NCBI GenBank assembly: GCA_963822825.1
Contig: CAWGIW010000001.1
Coordinates: forward strand, 186,001 to 250,000
From: JAWWPY01 sp963822825
Lineage (GTDB): Bacteria; Actinomycetota; Actinomycetes; Streptosporangiales; Streptosporangiaceae
Reading direction: 5' to 3'
DNA: 64,000 nt
In this document: piece after piece, positions 25,805 to 35,244 of the stretch
Position numbering within the stretch: the first letter of the stretch is position 1
How the letters are laid out: every line of letters begins with the position of its first letter
Translations under genes and position numbers: made by a program
The notes under the pieces: model-generated
The model's database searches: none
Seen by the model: the letters and a program-made list of their open reading frames with translations, nothing else
What the model was told of the DNA's origin: nothing

Positions 25805-26440
25805 ATGATGAACCACAGCACCCGCGTCGTGCGCCGGCCACGGCGGGCATGGCCGCCCACAGCGCGAACCACGGCCGCCATCGTCGCCACGGCCGCCCTG
25901 GCCCTGCTGGCGGCGTGCAGCGGCAGCCCATCATCCACCGGTTCCGGCGGCTCGCCGAATGCGGGCGGGTCAGCGAACTCCCCGTCAACGAACTCCCAGA
26001 AGGCACTGGCCTTCTCCCGCTGCGTGCGGGCCCGCGGCGTGCCGAACTGGCCCGACCCCGCCAGCAGCGGAGAGATCCCCAAGGAAACCGCGCAGCAACT
26101 CGGGGTCAGCAGCTCCCAGCTTCAGGCGGCCCTGAACGCTTGTCAGCACCTGCTGCCGAACACCGGCAACGTTGACGATAACCCGGCCGAGCTGAACCAG
26201 TGGTGGAGCCTGATGCTGCACTTCGCCCAGTGCATGCATTCCCACGGGGTGCCGAACTGGCCCGGCCCCAGCCCTTACCCCCAGGACCCCGTGCGGCCCA
26301 CTTTCAAACTGCAGGCCGCCGGCATTGGCTTTCACCGGGGGGCCCAGCCCGGAAACATCGTGAATTCGCCGCAGGTCGAGGCCAAGGTACAGCAATGCGA
26401 GTCGGTGGTGCACCAAGACGTGTCGGGCTGGTTCGACTAA
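25805..26440 (+). CDS. Lipoprotein with duplicated Cys/GVPNWPDP motifs, first gene of an efflux operon
   Basis: About 211 residues from ATG 25805 or 25808. The signal peptide ends in a lipobox (LALLAACSGS), followed by a Ser/Gly linker. The mature domain contains two copies of a motif: AFSRCVRARGVPNWPDPASS and HFAQCMHSHGVPNWPGPSPY, each followed later by another Cys (LNACQHL, VQQCESV). This Cys-x6-GVPxWPxP family recurs in actinobacteria next to MacA-like adaptors. Function unknown; a lipid-anchored partner of the exporter is plausible. Eleven bp separate it from the adaptor gene. Confidence 0.75.
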   Translation: MMNHSTRVVRRPRRAWPPTARTTAAIVATAALALLAACSGSPSSTGSGGSPNAGGSANSPSTNSQKALAFSRCVRARGVPNWPDPASSGEIPKETAQQLGVSSSQLQAALNACQHLLPNTGNVDDNPAELNQWWSLMLHFAQCMHSHGVPNWPGPSPYPQDPVRPTFKLQAAGIGFHRGAQPGNIVNSPQVEAKVQQCESVVHQDVSGWFD

Positions 26441-26451
26441 GGAGCTAGATC

Positions 26452-27612
26452 GTGAGTGAGACGGTTTCGCGTGACCGGGAAGCCGGGTGGCAGGCGGAGG
26501 CCCAGACGGCCGGGGAGGCAAGGGGATCGCGCGCGCGCCGCCGGGCTGGCTGGGTGGCCGCGGGCCTGGTGGTGGTGGCGGCGGCCGGGGCGGCGTCGGC
26601 GTGGCGGGCGGGGGCGTTTTCCCCAGCTGCCTCGCCGGCGGCCGGGGGGCAGGGAGCGCCGGCGACGGTGGCGGTGACCCGGCAGGATATCGCGGCGACG
26701 ACGCCGGTGAGCGCGACGCTGGGGTACGCGGGATCCTGGACGGTGCGGGGGCAGGGCGGCGGGACGCTGACGTCGCTGCCGCCGGCCGGGCGGGTGATCG
26801 GCCAGGGGCAGGCGCTGTACCGGGTGGACAACGGGTCGCCGGTGGTGCTGCTGTACGGCAGCGTGCCCGCGTGGCGGAGACTGGACGAGGGCGTGACGGG
26901 GGCGGACGTGTCCCAGCTGAACCATGACCTGGTGGCGCTGGGGGACGCCTCACGTTCGGAGATCTCCGCGGCGGGCTGGGATTACTTCTCGTGGGAGACG
27001 GCGTACGGGGTGCAGCAGCTGGAAGACCACCTGGGGGTCTCCGCCCCGCCGGGGTCGCTGTCGCTGGGGCAGGTGGTGTTCGAGCCGGAGGCGCTGCGGG
27101 TCAGCCAGGTGACCGGCAGCCTGGGCGGCCCGGCGTCCGGGCCGGTGCTGGCGGCGACGTCGGACCGGCACGTGGTGACGATCCCGCTGGACGTCTCGCA
27201 GCAGTCGGAGGTCAAGGCGGGCGACACGGTGAGCATCACGCTGCCGGACGGGACGGCCACGCCGGGCGTGGTCTCCTCGGTCGGCACGGTGGCGGTCACG
27301 TCAGAGTCGGGGGGCAACGCCACCACGACGATCCCGGTGCAGGTGACGCTGACCGATCCGCGGGCGGCCGGGAGTATGGACCAGGCGCCGGTGACGGTGA
27401 ACATCACCACCGCCACCGCGCACGACGCGCTGGTGGTGCCCGTCACCGCGCTGCTGGCCCAGTCGTCCGGGGGCTACGCGGTGGAGGTGGCCGGTCCGGG
27501 GAACACACGGCGGTACGTGCCGGTGAGGCCCGGGATCGTCGACGGCGCTGACGGGCTGGTGCAGGTGACCGGGGCGCTGGCCCCCGGGCAGCGTGTCGTG
27601 GTGGCGGCGTGA
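26452..27612 (+). CDS. MacA-like efflux adaptor with peptidoglycan-binding-like segment
   Basis: 386 residues from GTG 26452. One N-terminal TM (AGWVAAGLVVVAAAGAASAW) anchors an extracellular membrane-fusion-type protein. VTRQDIAATTPVSATLGYAG starts the barrel/lipoyl region. LDEGVTGADVSQLNHDLVAL plus YGVQQLEDHLG resembles a PG_binding_1 fold inserted where Gram-negative adaptors have a hairpin. TIPLDVSQQSEVKAGDTVSI starts the beta-barrel, and VVVPVTALLAQSSGGYAVEV the membrane-proximal domain. Its stop overlaps the ABC ATPase GTG, as in MacAB-type operons. Confidence 0.82.
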   Translation: MSETVSRDREAGWQAEAQTAGEARGSRARRRAGWVAAGLVVVAAAGAASAWRAGAFSPAASPAAGGQGAPATVAVTRQDIAATTPVSATLGYAGSWTVRGQGGGTLTSLPPAGRVIGQGQALYRVDNGSPVVLLYGSVPAWRRLDEGVTGADVSQLNHDLVALGDASRSEISAAGWDYFSWETAYGVQQLEDHLGVSAPPGSLSLGQVVFEPEALRVSQVTGSLGGPASGPVLAATSDRHVVTIPLDVSQQSEVKAGDTVSITLPDGTATPGVVSSVGTVAVTSESGGNATTTIPVQVTLTDPRAAGSMDQAPVTVNITTATAHDALVVPVTALLAQSSGGYAVEVAGPGNTRRYVPVRPGIVDGADGLVQVTGALAPGQRVVVAA

Positions 27613-28394
27613 CCGCCGCGGGGACGGCCCTGGCCCGCGGGGACGTGCCGGTGCTGGAGCTGGAGCAGGTGTCGAAGGTGTATCCCGGGTCGCCGCCGGT
27701 GCGGGCGCTGGACCGGGTGAGCCTGGTGGTGGCGGCCGGGGAGCTGGCCGCCATCGTTGGCCCGTCCGGGTCGGGCAAGTCCACGCTGCTGCACCTGATG
27801 GGCACCCTGGACACGCCGACCGCCGGGACGGTCCGCATCACCGGCCTGGACGCGGCGGCGATGACCGACCGGCAGCTGGCCGGGCTGCGGGCGCGGCGGA
27901 TCGGGTTCGTGTTCCAGCAGTTCTTCCTCGCCGAGCACCAGAGCGTGCTGGGCAACGTGGCCGACGGGCTGCTGTACGCCGGGGTGCGCCGGAGCGGGCG
28001 CCGGCGGCTGGCGCTGCAGGCCCTGGAGCGGGTCGGGCTGGCGCATAAGGCCGCCGCCCGGCCGGTCCAGCTGTCGGGCGGGGAACGGCAGCGGGTCGCG
28101 ATCGCGCGGGCGGTGGCGGGCGCCCCGCCGGTGGTGCTGGCCGACGAGCCGACCGGGAATCTGGACTCAGCCACCGGGGCCTCAATCCTGGCTCTGCTGG
28201 AAGAACTCAACACCGCCGGGACCACGGTCGTCATCATCACCCATGACCACGCGGTCGCCGCCCGGACGCGGCGCCGCATCGAGATGCTCGACGGGCACAT
28301 CATCGCCGGCACCCCCGTCCCCGCGGCCGCCGCCGGCGGGGCTGGCGGCGGGCGGCCCACCCGCCGCCAGCCCGCGCCGGGAGGACCGTCATGA
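27609..28394 (+). CDS. MacB/LolD-type ABC transporter ATP-binding protein
   Basis: 261 residues. Walker A GPSGSGKST, Q-loop VFQQFFLAE, signature LSGGERQRVAIARA, Walker B VVLADEPTGNLD and H-loop ITHDH are all present. The EPTGNLDS form and the pairing with an FtsX/MacB permease define the LolCDE/MacB mechanotransmission class rather than a channel-type exporter. The C-terminus has an Ala/Gly/Pro-rich extension. ATGA overlap with the permease. Confidence 0.93.
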   Translation: MTAAGTALARGDVPVLELEQVSKVYPGSPPVRALDRVSLVVAAGELAAIVGPSGSGKSTLLHLMGTLDTPTAGTVRITGLDAAAMTDRQLAGLRARRIGFVFQQFFLAEHQSVLGNVADGLLYAGVRRSGRRRLALQALERVGLAHKAAARPVQLSGGERQRVAIARAVAGAPPVVLADEPTGNLDSATGASILALLEELNTAGTTVVIITHDHAVAARTRRRIEMLDGHIIAGTPVPAAAAGGAGGGRPTRRQPAPGGPS

Positions 28395-29615
28395 CCACCC
28401 CATCGCGGCGGCCAGCCGCCCCGCCGGCGGCCCGGCTGCGGCCCGGGGACCTGGCCGCCCTGGCCAGCACCGGGCTGCGGACCCGCAAGCTGCGCGCCGG
28501 GCTGTCGGCGCTGGGCATCGCGATCGGGGTCGCGGCGATCGTCGCCGTCCTGGGCCTGGCCGCCTCCTCCTCCGCCGCGCTGCTGGCCGAGATCCAGGCG
28601 CTGGGCACCAACCTGCTCACCGTCACCAACGGGCAGACCCTGGCCGGCAGACCGCCGAGCTGCCAACCGCGGCGCCGGGCATGATCGGCCGACTGCCCGG
28701 AGTCCTTTCGGTCCAGGACACCGGCACCGTCACCGGCGTCAGCGTCTACAAGTCCCCGCTCATCCCCGCGATCGACACCAGCGCGCTCAGCGTGGACGCC
28801 GCCACCCTGGGCCTGCCCGCGGTGGCCGGCACCAGCCTCGCGCAGGGCCGGTTCCTCAACGCGGCGACCGCCCGCGAGCCGGTCGCGGTGCTCGGCGCCG
28901 CCGCCGCCCAGCGGCTGGGCATCGACCGGGTCCGGCCCGGGATGCGGATCCGGGCCGGCGGCCAGTGGTTCTACGTCACCGGCATCCTCAACCCGGCCAC
29001 CTGGCGCCGGAGATCGACTCCGCGGTCCTGGTCGGCTTCCCGGCCGCAAAAAAGTACCTGAACTTCGACGGGCACCCGTCGGAGATCTACGTCCGCACCG
29101 TTGATACCCCGGCCGCCACCACCGCGGCCGATAACCTGCTCGCCGCGCAGGCCAGCCCGGAAAACTCCAGCCAGGTCACCGTCTCCCAGCCCTCCGCCGC
29201 GCTCACCGCCCAGGCCGACGCCAAAGGCGCGCTCGACACCCTGTTCCTCGGCCTGGGCGCGATCGCGCTGCTGGTCGGCGCCATCGGCGTGGCCAACATC
29301 ATGGTCATCTCGGTGCTGGAACGCCGCTCCGAGATCGGGCTGCGCCGGGCGCTGGGCGCCACCCGCGGCCAGATCCGCACCCAGTTCCTGGCCGAGGCCA
29401 TCCTGCTGTCCCTGGCCGGCGGCGCCGCCGGCGTCATCACCGGCGCGGCCGCCACCGCCATCTACGCCCGCGCCCATCACGAGACCATCGTCATCCCGCC
29501 CCAGGCCTGGGCCGGCGGCCTGGCCGCCGCCCTCATCATCGGCGCCGCCGCCGGGCTCCTGCCCGCTATCCGCGCCGCCCGCCTGTCACCGACCCAGGCA
29601 CTCTGGAGCATCTGA
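28391..29615 (+). CDS. MacB/FtsX-type ABC permease (two frameshifts)
   Basis: Starts at ATG 28391. TM1 is in LSALGIAIGVAAIVAVLGLA; the frame breaks near 28640 (before ELPTAAPGMIGRLPGVLSVQ) and again near 29005 (before EIDSAVLVGFPAAKKYLNFD). The extracellular MacB_PCD domain lies between. The C-terminal FtsX core is intact: FLGLGAIALLVGAIGVANIM, then VLERRSEIGLRRALGATRGQ, two further TMs, and ARLSPTQALWSI at the end. With the ATPase, adaptor and lipoprotein it forms a complete four-gene efflux unit. Confidence 0.82.
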
Positions 29616-29665
29616 TAGCACAGGTAACCGGCAGGACAGGCGGCGCGTCCCGCGGCGGGGTTTCC

Positions 29666-29728
29666 GAAGCTTCGGCACATGCGTGAACGGTGAGAGGTCC
29701 AGGACCCACTGCGGCAGCCGCAGAGCCG
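29666..29728. repeat. 63-bp copy of a segment of the ABC permease at 32.6 kb
   Basis: This intergenic block (GAAGCTTCGGCACATGCGTG ... GCAGCCGCAGAGCCG) matches 32624-32686 with a single mismatch. In the other copy it encodes the conserved DLSPFTHVPKLPGG region of an ABC-2 permease; here it lies between genes and encodes nothing recognisable. It is a displaced gene fragment or a recombination scar. Confidence 0.88.
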
Positions 29729-29750
29729 CCCGGCCGCCGGGTGGCGGCCG

Positions 29751-30568
29751 TCAGTGGGTCGAGGGCGCGGTACGCCGCTGGAAGACCACGCTGGACAGCG
29801 CGATCGAGACGATCAGGATCCCGCCCGACCAGATCAGGGCCCGCCAGGCGGACGCGGCCACCGGCGAGCCGAGGAGCAGCCCGCGCAGCGTCTCGACCAC
29901 GGGAGTGACCGGCTGGTGGACTGCGAACCCGCGGAGCCAGGACGGCATGGTGGAGATCGGCACGAAGGCGCTGCTCGGGTACGGCAAGAACATCACGAAG
30001 AAGGTGAAGCCGCTGGCCGCCTCGGGCGAGGAGGCGATGAGCCCGAGCGGCCGCGGACAGCCACGAGATGGCCAGCACGAACAGCAGCAGCACGCCCGCT
30101 GCCGCGAGCCAGGCCAGCGGTCCCGGATGCGGGCGGAAGCCGATGGCCACCGCGACCGCGAACACCAGGACGGTCGAGGCGGCGTTGCGGATCACGCTGG
30201 CCGCCACGTGCCCGGACAGCACGGCGGCACCGCCGATGTCCATCGAGCGGAACCGGTCGATGATGCCGCCGGTCATGTCCTGGCTCACGCTCACGGCCGT
30301 CATTGACGCCCCGAACCCCGCGCAGAGCAGCAAAACGCCGGGAACGACATAGGTCACGTACGCCGGTGCCGACGTGGATCGCACCACCGAAGAGGTAGAC
30401 GAACATCACCATCAGCATGATGGGAAGCATCAGCGAGGTCAGCAGCGAATCGAGGCTGCGCCTGGACAGGCGGACGCACCGGGCGGCCATGGTCAGCGAG
30501 TCGCTGACCACGCTCGCCGGGTGCCGGGCCGCACGCACCGTGCCGCTGGCCAGCGTGCTTTCAGACAT
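29751..30568 (-). CDS. ABC-2 permease, DrrB/daunorubicin-exporter-like (frameshifted twice)
   Basis: Starts at ATG 30568 (MSESTLASGTVRAARHPASV). First frame: SLTMAARCVRLSRRSLDSLL, then TSLMLPIMLMVMFVYLFGGA. It breaks near 30370; the next frame has PAYVTYVVPGVLLLCAGFGA, then FRSMDIGGAAVLSGHVAASV and LAWLAAAGVLLLFVLAISWL. It breaks again near 30040, and the last frame (MMFLPYPSSAFVPISTMPSW, then LRGFAVHQPVTPVVETLRGL) ends at 29751. All six TMs and the ABC-2 motifs are recoverable. It pairs with the ATPase immediately upstream (8-bp overlap). Confidence 0.82.
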
Positions 30569-31560
30569 GGGAGGCCTCCTTCGCGGGTCGGCTGGGGGTG
30601 CTGGACGGCCCGGCCGCGTGGCCGGTCAGGGTCAGGAAGACGTCGTCGAGGGTGGCGCTGTGCACGGCGAATCGCTGCACGCCGCGGCGCCCCGGGTCGA
30701 CCTCATCGAGGATGGCCCGGACGTGCGCGGCGGTTCCGTCGGTCGGCGCGGCGATGGTCAGGCGGCCCGGATCGCTGCTCACCAGCCGCTCGCCGAGACG
30801 CGCCGCGACGTCCTCGAACGCGGCGCGATCGGCCAGTATCAGGTCCAGGCGCTGCGCCGCGACCCGCGTCTTGAGCTCATCCGGGGTGCCGTCGGCGACC
30901 AGCCGGCCACCGTCAAGCACGGCGACCCGGTCGGCCAGCTGGTCGGCGTCCTCCAGGTACTGGGTCGTGAGGAACACGGTGACCCCGGTCCCGGCCAGCT
31001 CCGCGATGACCGCCCACATCGACTGCCGGCTAGGCAGGTCAAGTCCGGTCGTGCGGCTCGTCGAGGAAGATCACCGAGGGATGGCCGACCAGGCTCGCCG
31101 CCAGGTCCAGGCGGCGGCGCAGGCCGCCGGAGTAGGTCGCGACGCGCCGCCCCGCCACCTCGGTGAGGCCGAACTGGTCGAGCAGGGCGGCGGCGCGACC
31201 GCGGGCCTGCCGGGCAGGCAGGCCAGACAGCCGTCCCATCATGCGCAGGTTCTCCTCACCGGTCTGCAGCTGATCCACCGCCGCGTACTGCCCGGTGAGG
31301 CTGATGCTGCGGCGGACCCGGTGCCGCTCACCGACGACGTCGAAGCCCGCCACCCGGGCCTGCCCGGCGTCGGGGCGGGTCAGCGTGGACAGGATCCGCA
31401 CCATCGTGGTCTTGCCTGCTCCGTTGGGTCCGAGCAGCGAGAACACGCTGCCGCGGGTCACCCGCAGGTCGACGCCGGCCAGTACGCGCACCGTGCCGTA
31501 GGACTTCTCCAGGCCGATCGCCTCGATCGCCAGTTCGCCCGTCATCTCGGCCATACTCAT
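30561..31560 (-). CDS. DrrA-type ABC exporter ATP-binding protein (frameshift near 31040)
   Basis: Starts at ATG 31560 (MSMAEMTGELAIEAIGLEKS). Walker A GPNGAGKTT, Q-loop SLTGQYAAVD, signature YSGGLRRRLDLAASL and Walker B VIFLDEP lie in the first frame. At 31040 the conserved EPTTGLDPRSR-type D-loop is disrupted by an indel and the rest (MWAVIAELAGTGVTVFLTTQ, YLEDADQLADRVAVLDGGRL) continues in another frame to 30561. The VFLTTQYLEDAD switch region is typical of daunorubicin-resistance ATPases. Divergent from the TetR gene, the likely repressor. Confidence 0.87.
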
Positions 31561-31709
31561 CACGGGGCCAGACTCCTCACTGGGGCCAGTTACCGCGGGC
31601 CAGCACGCCCACCCTCTTCTGCGTATGACATACGCACTATTGCGTAGGTTATACGCAGTCCTAGGATGGCTGTCAACCCGGTTTCGCCACTGGCAGCGAG
31701 CGGACGACG

Positions 31710-32474
31710 ATGGACGACGACACCGGCACCGGACCTCCCGGCCAGCATCGAGGCGGCGTGGGGGCTGCGTGAACGTCCGCACAAGGGGCCCCAAGCCCGG
31801 CGCTGAGCCTGGAACGGATCGTCGAGGCCGCGGTGCAGGTCGCCGAGACCGAGGGCCTGGGCGCGGTCTCGATGAGCCGGGTCGCCACCGAGCTTGGCGC
31901 CGCCACCATGTCGCTGTACCGGTACGTAGCGGCCAAGGACGAACTGCTCGCGCTGATGGTGGACGCCGCGTACGGCCTGCCGCCCGCCGACCGGGCCCGG
32001 ACGAAGGCTGGCGGGACGGGCTGTCCCGGTGGGCCTGGGCGATGCGGGCCGCCACGAAGCGCCACCCCTGGGCGCTGCGCGTCCCGATCAGCGGCCTGCC
32101 GGTCAGGCCCCAATGAGGTCGCCTGGTTCGAAGAGGCGCTGGGCTGCCTGCGGCGATACCGGCCTGGCCGAGGCGGAGAAGGCATCGGTGATACATGCTG
32201 CTGAGCGGCTACATCAGGAACGTGGCCACCGTGGAAGCCGACATCGAAGCGGCCATCAGGGCGTCCCGCATGACCCCGCCAGGAGTGGATGTCCTCCTAC
32301 GGCCGCATGCTCGCGAGACTGGCCGATCCGCAACGGTTCCCCGAGATCAGCAAGTTCGTCGCGGCCGGGGTCTTCGACACGGCGGATGACCCGGACGACG
32401 AGTTCATCTTCGGCCTGGAACGTATGCTAGACGGCATCGAGGCCCTCGTGGGCCGGGACGGCCGCGGGCCATGA
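31710..32474 (+). pseudogene. TetR-family regulator broken by several indels
   Basis: Fragments in three frames give a typical TetR of about 250 residues: AAWGLRERPHKGPK, then VEAAVQVAETEGLGAVSMSR and VATELGAATMSLYRYVAAKD (helix-turn-helix), RDGLSRWAWAMRAATKRHPW, NEVAWFEEALGCLR, MLLSGYIRNVATVEADIEAA, and EISKFVAAGVFDTADDPDDE, FIFGLERMLDGIEALVGRDG to the stop at 32474. Breaks lie near 31800, 32010, 32110, 32170 and 32290. With five indels in 765 bp it is either a pseudogene or badly resolved. It is divergent from the DrrAB-like exporter, the usual arrangement for its repressor. Confidence 0.72.
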
Positions 32475-32518
32475 CCGGGGCAGATCCTCCCTAGCCGGGC
32501 GGCGCGGCGGACGCCGGC

Positions 32519-34157
32519 TCAGCCGAGATCGCGGCGGCGCAGGCGCGGCCAGGCCGGCCGTGCTGAAGGCTACGGCCACGACGGTCAGCCACACCAGTGG
32601 GATGGCCGTGAACGCCCCGCCCGGAAGCTTCGGAACATGCGTGAACGGTGAGAGGTCCAGGACCCACTGCGGCAGCCGCAGAGCCGGGCCGACCAGGGTG
32701 AGGAGCGCCACCACGCCGAGCGCGGTCCAGGCCGCGGGCACAGCCAGCCGGGGCGCCAGGCCGAACAGGGCCACCGTCACCCCGGCCATCAGCCACGCGG
32801 CCGGAACCTGCGCGAGCGCCGCCCCGAACAGCCGTGGCAGCTGTGTGCCCACATCACCAGTGCGCAGCCCATAGGCCAGCCCGGCGGCCAGCCCGGCCGC
32901 GCCGAGCACCACCGCGGTGCCGACCGCCGCGATGGCCAGATGGCCGACGGCCCAGCGGATCCGCCCCGCCGGGGTGGCCAGCACAATCTCCGCGCGCTGC
33001 TCCGTCTCCTCGCCACGCGGCCGGAGGGCCGCACCCACGCCGTACGCGGCTGCGGTCACCCCGAGCGTCACGAACAATGCGGCGAAGTACGCGTCGACGA
33101 GCCCGCTGTGCCCGCCCAGCCGGGTGACCACCGCCCGGGCCTGCTGCGTGTTCAGGGCCGCTCCGATGCCTTTGGCGGAGACTCCCAGGACGGCCCCGGT
33201 GACGGCGAAGCCGAACGTCCACCACAGCAGCGAGGCCCGCTGCAGCTGCCAGGCGAGAGCAAACGGGCTGCGCAGCCAGCGGGGCGCCCGCGCGCGGCCG
33301 GGCCGGGCTGGCAGCAGGCCCGCGCCGATGTCGCGGCGGGCGGCGAGCCGCCCGGCGATCGCGGTGAGCGCCGCGCCGGCGGCGAGTGAGAGCCCGGCCA
33401 CCCACCACCGCTCACCCGCGAACGGCCGCAGCCGCTCCGTCCAGCCGAGTGGCGACGCCCAGCTCAGCCACGACAGCCCGGACCCGGAGTCGCCGACCGC
33501 CCGCAGCAGGTAGGCCAGGCCGAGGGCACCGCCTGCGATGCCGCGCGCGGCGCGCGCGCTGCCAGCGAGCTGGGCACTGACCGCCGCCACCGCGGCGAAC
33601 ACCCACCCCGCGAGGCCGACCGCGGCGCCCAGAGCCAGCGCCCCGCGCGCGGGCTGCCCGAGCAGGACCATGGCCGCGGCCATCAGCAGGGCGAGAACCA
33701 GGCACGCGCCGAACGTCACCACCACGCTGGCCGCCAGCGCCGCCTGCCTGCCGACGACGGTGGCGCCCACCAGCTCCAAGCGGCCCGCCTCCTCGTCCGC
33801 CCTGGTGTGCCTGATCACCGTGAAGATGCCCATCAGCGCCGCGCCGACGGCCAGGGTCAGGCCGACCTTCCACATGGTCAAGCCGCCGACCGACTCGCTG
33901 TATATCGGGCCGGCGATGGCCACCAGGGACGGGTTGCCCCTGATGCTGGCGGCCAGCGTGGCCCGCGCCAGCCCGGTCGAGTAGAGGCCCCGGAAGCTGT
34001 ACGCGGTGCTGGCGACGGCGGCGGTGAGGACGTAGAGCCAGATCGGCAGGACAAAGCGGTCCCGGCGCAGCGCCAGCCGCGCGAGCTCAGTGGTCCCGGA
34101 CAGCGCCGACGTACCGCGGCGGCCGGCGGCCCGCGGCGGTGCGGCGACCGCGGTCAC
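32519..34157 (-). CDS. Large ABC-2 permease of a polyketide-antibiotic-type exporter (C-terminal frameshift)
   Basis: About 545 residues with roughly 12 TMs, arranged as two homologous halves (TMs about 40-240 and 300-530). The family's conserved motifs are RLALRRDRFVLPIWLYVLTA, HTRADEEAGRLELVGATVVG, then PRGEETEQRAEIVLATPAGR and LDLSPFTHVPKLPGGAFTAI. The open frame runs to 32427, but shifting one base near 32545 gives the normal ending (LRRRDLG, stop at 32519), so the last about 30 residues of the open frame are probably wrong. It is coupled to the ATPase at 34154 by a stop-start overlap. Confidence 0.86.
32624..32686 (-). repeat. In-gene copy of the 63-bp repeat also at 29666-29728
   Basis: It encodes, on the minus strand, the conserved permease stretch LRLPQWVLDLSPFTHVPKL. 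This is presumably the source copy, since it is in frame and conserved within the protein family; the other copy is intergenic. Confidence 0.85.
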
Positions 34158-35056
34158 GGCGCTGTCCCCGCGGAGCTATCCGAGTAGTGCCGCAGGAACA
34201 GCTCCTCAAGCGTGGGCGGCTGGCTGACCAGGCTGCGCACGCCCGCTTCGGTGAGCCGCGTAAGCACGTCGCCCAGCGCGGCACTGTCGACCTGGCAGTG
34301 CACCCGGGTGCCGACGACGTCCAGGTCGTGCACGCCCGCCAGGCCCTCGAGCCCCGTGGGCGGCCGGGCCAACTCGGCCTGGATGGAGGTCTGGCTGAGG
34401 TGCCGCAGGTCGGCCAGCGCGCCTGATTCCACGGTCCGGCCCGCCCGGATGATCGTTACGCGGTCACAGAGCGCCTCGACCTCGGACAGTATGTGGCTGG
34501 ACAGCAGCACCGTCCGCCCGTTACGCCGCTCTTCCTCGACGCTGCCGCGGAACGCGGCCTCCATCAGCGGGTCGAGCCCGGCGGTCGGCTCGTCCATGAT
34601 GAGCAGCTCAGCGGTGGACGCCAGGGCCGCGATCAGCGCGACCTTCTGCCGGTTGCCCTTGGAGTAGTTGCGGCTCTTCTTCGTCGGGTCAAGATCAAAC
34701 TTTTCCAGCGCCGCGGCCCGGCGCTTGTCATCAAGTCCGCCGTGCAGCCGGCCGAGCAGGTCGATCACCTCCCCCCCGGTCAGGTTCGGCCAGAGGGTGA
34801 CGTCCCCTGGGACATAGGCCAGCCTGCGGTGCAACGTGGTGGCCTCGTGCCACGGGTCGCCGCCGAGCAGACGGGCCGTCCCACCGTCCGCACGGATCAG
34901 CCCGAGCAGGATGCGGATGGTGGTGGTCTTGCCTGACCCGTTGGGCCCCAGGAAGCCGTGCACCTCGCCGGAGGCGACGGTCAGATCGAGCCCGTCCAGT
35001 GCCCGCGTCCGGCCGAACGACTTCCGCAGGCCGGTCACCTCGATTGCCTCGGTCAC
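34154..35056 (-). CDS. ABC exporter ATP-binding protein (partner of the large permease)
   Basis: About 300 residues from GTG 35056 (VTEAIEVTGLRKSFGRTRAL); an in-frame TTG at 35074 is a weaker alternative. Walker A GPNGSGKTT, signature YSKGNRQKVALIAAL (a Lys-Gly variant of SGG common in this family), Walker B LLIMDEPTAGLDPL and H-loop SSHILSEVE. The C-terminal domain (VDSAALGDVLTRLTEAGVRS) is typical of antibiotic exporters. It is divergent from the MarR-type gene, with a palindromic repeat between them. Confidence 0.91.
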   Translation of the reverse strand: MTEAIEVTGLRKSFGRTRALDGLDLTVASGEVHGFLGPNGSGKTTTIRILLGLIRADGGTARLLGGDPWHEATTLHRRLAYVPGDVTLWPNLTGGEVIDLLGRLHGGLDDKRRAAALEKFDLDPTKKSRNYSKGNRQKVALIAALASTAELLIMDEPTAGLDPLMEAAFRGSVEEERRNGRTVLLSSHILSEVEALCDRVTIIRAGRTVESGALADLRHLSQTSIQAELARPPTGLEGLAGVHDLDVVGTRVHCQVDSAALGDVLTRLTEAGVRSLVSQPPTLEELFLRHYSDSSAGTAP

Positions 35057-35146
35057 GCTCGACAGCTTACACAAAATTCACGAAATTCTGAAAGTTATGA
35101 ATCGAGTAAACTGGCCGGCAAGGTCAGCACAGCCCGGGGCAAGCCG

Positions 35147-35196
35147 ATCGATGTGACATCGATAATGCTAGAACGCGATCGATGTCACATCGATCG
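35147..35196. repeat. Bipartite palindromic element, copy 1
   Basis: ATCGATGTGACATCGAT (35147-35163) and CGATCGATGTCACATCGATCG (35176-35196), each a near-perfect palindrome with core TCGATGT-N-ACATCGA. The cores start 31 bp apart. The spacer contains CTAGAAC. The same structure in opposite orientation is at 59982-60029. It lies between the divergent ABC ATPase and MarR-like genes, immediately before the latter. Confidence 0.8.
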
Positions 35197-35244
35197 GGAC
35201 CGAGGGATACGCATCGGGACCCGAGGGATACGCAGGAGCATGGT

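Noticed and set aside
29566..29750. Extension of the DrrB-like ORF to 29566 in one frame
   Set aside because: After repairing frameshifts the protein ends naturally at 29751; the longer frame runs through the 63-bp repeat and into the end of the opposite gene.
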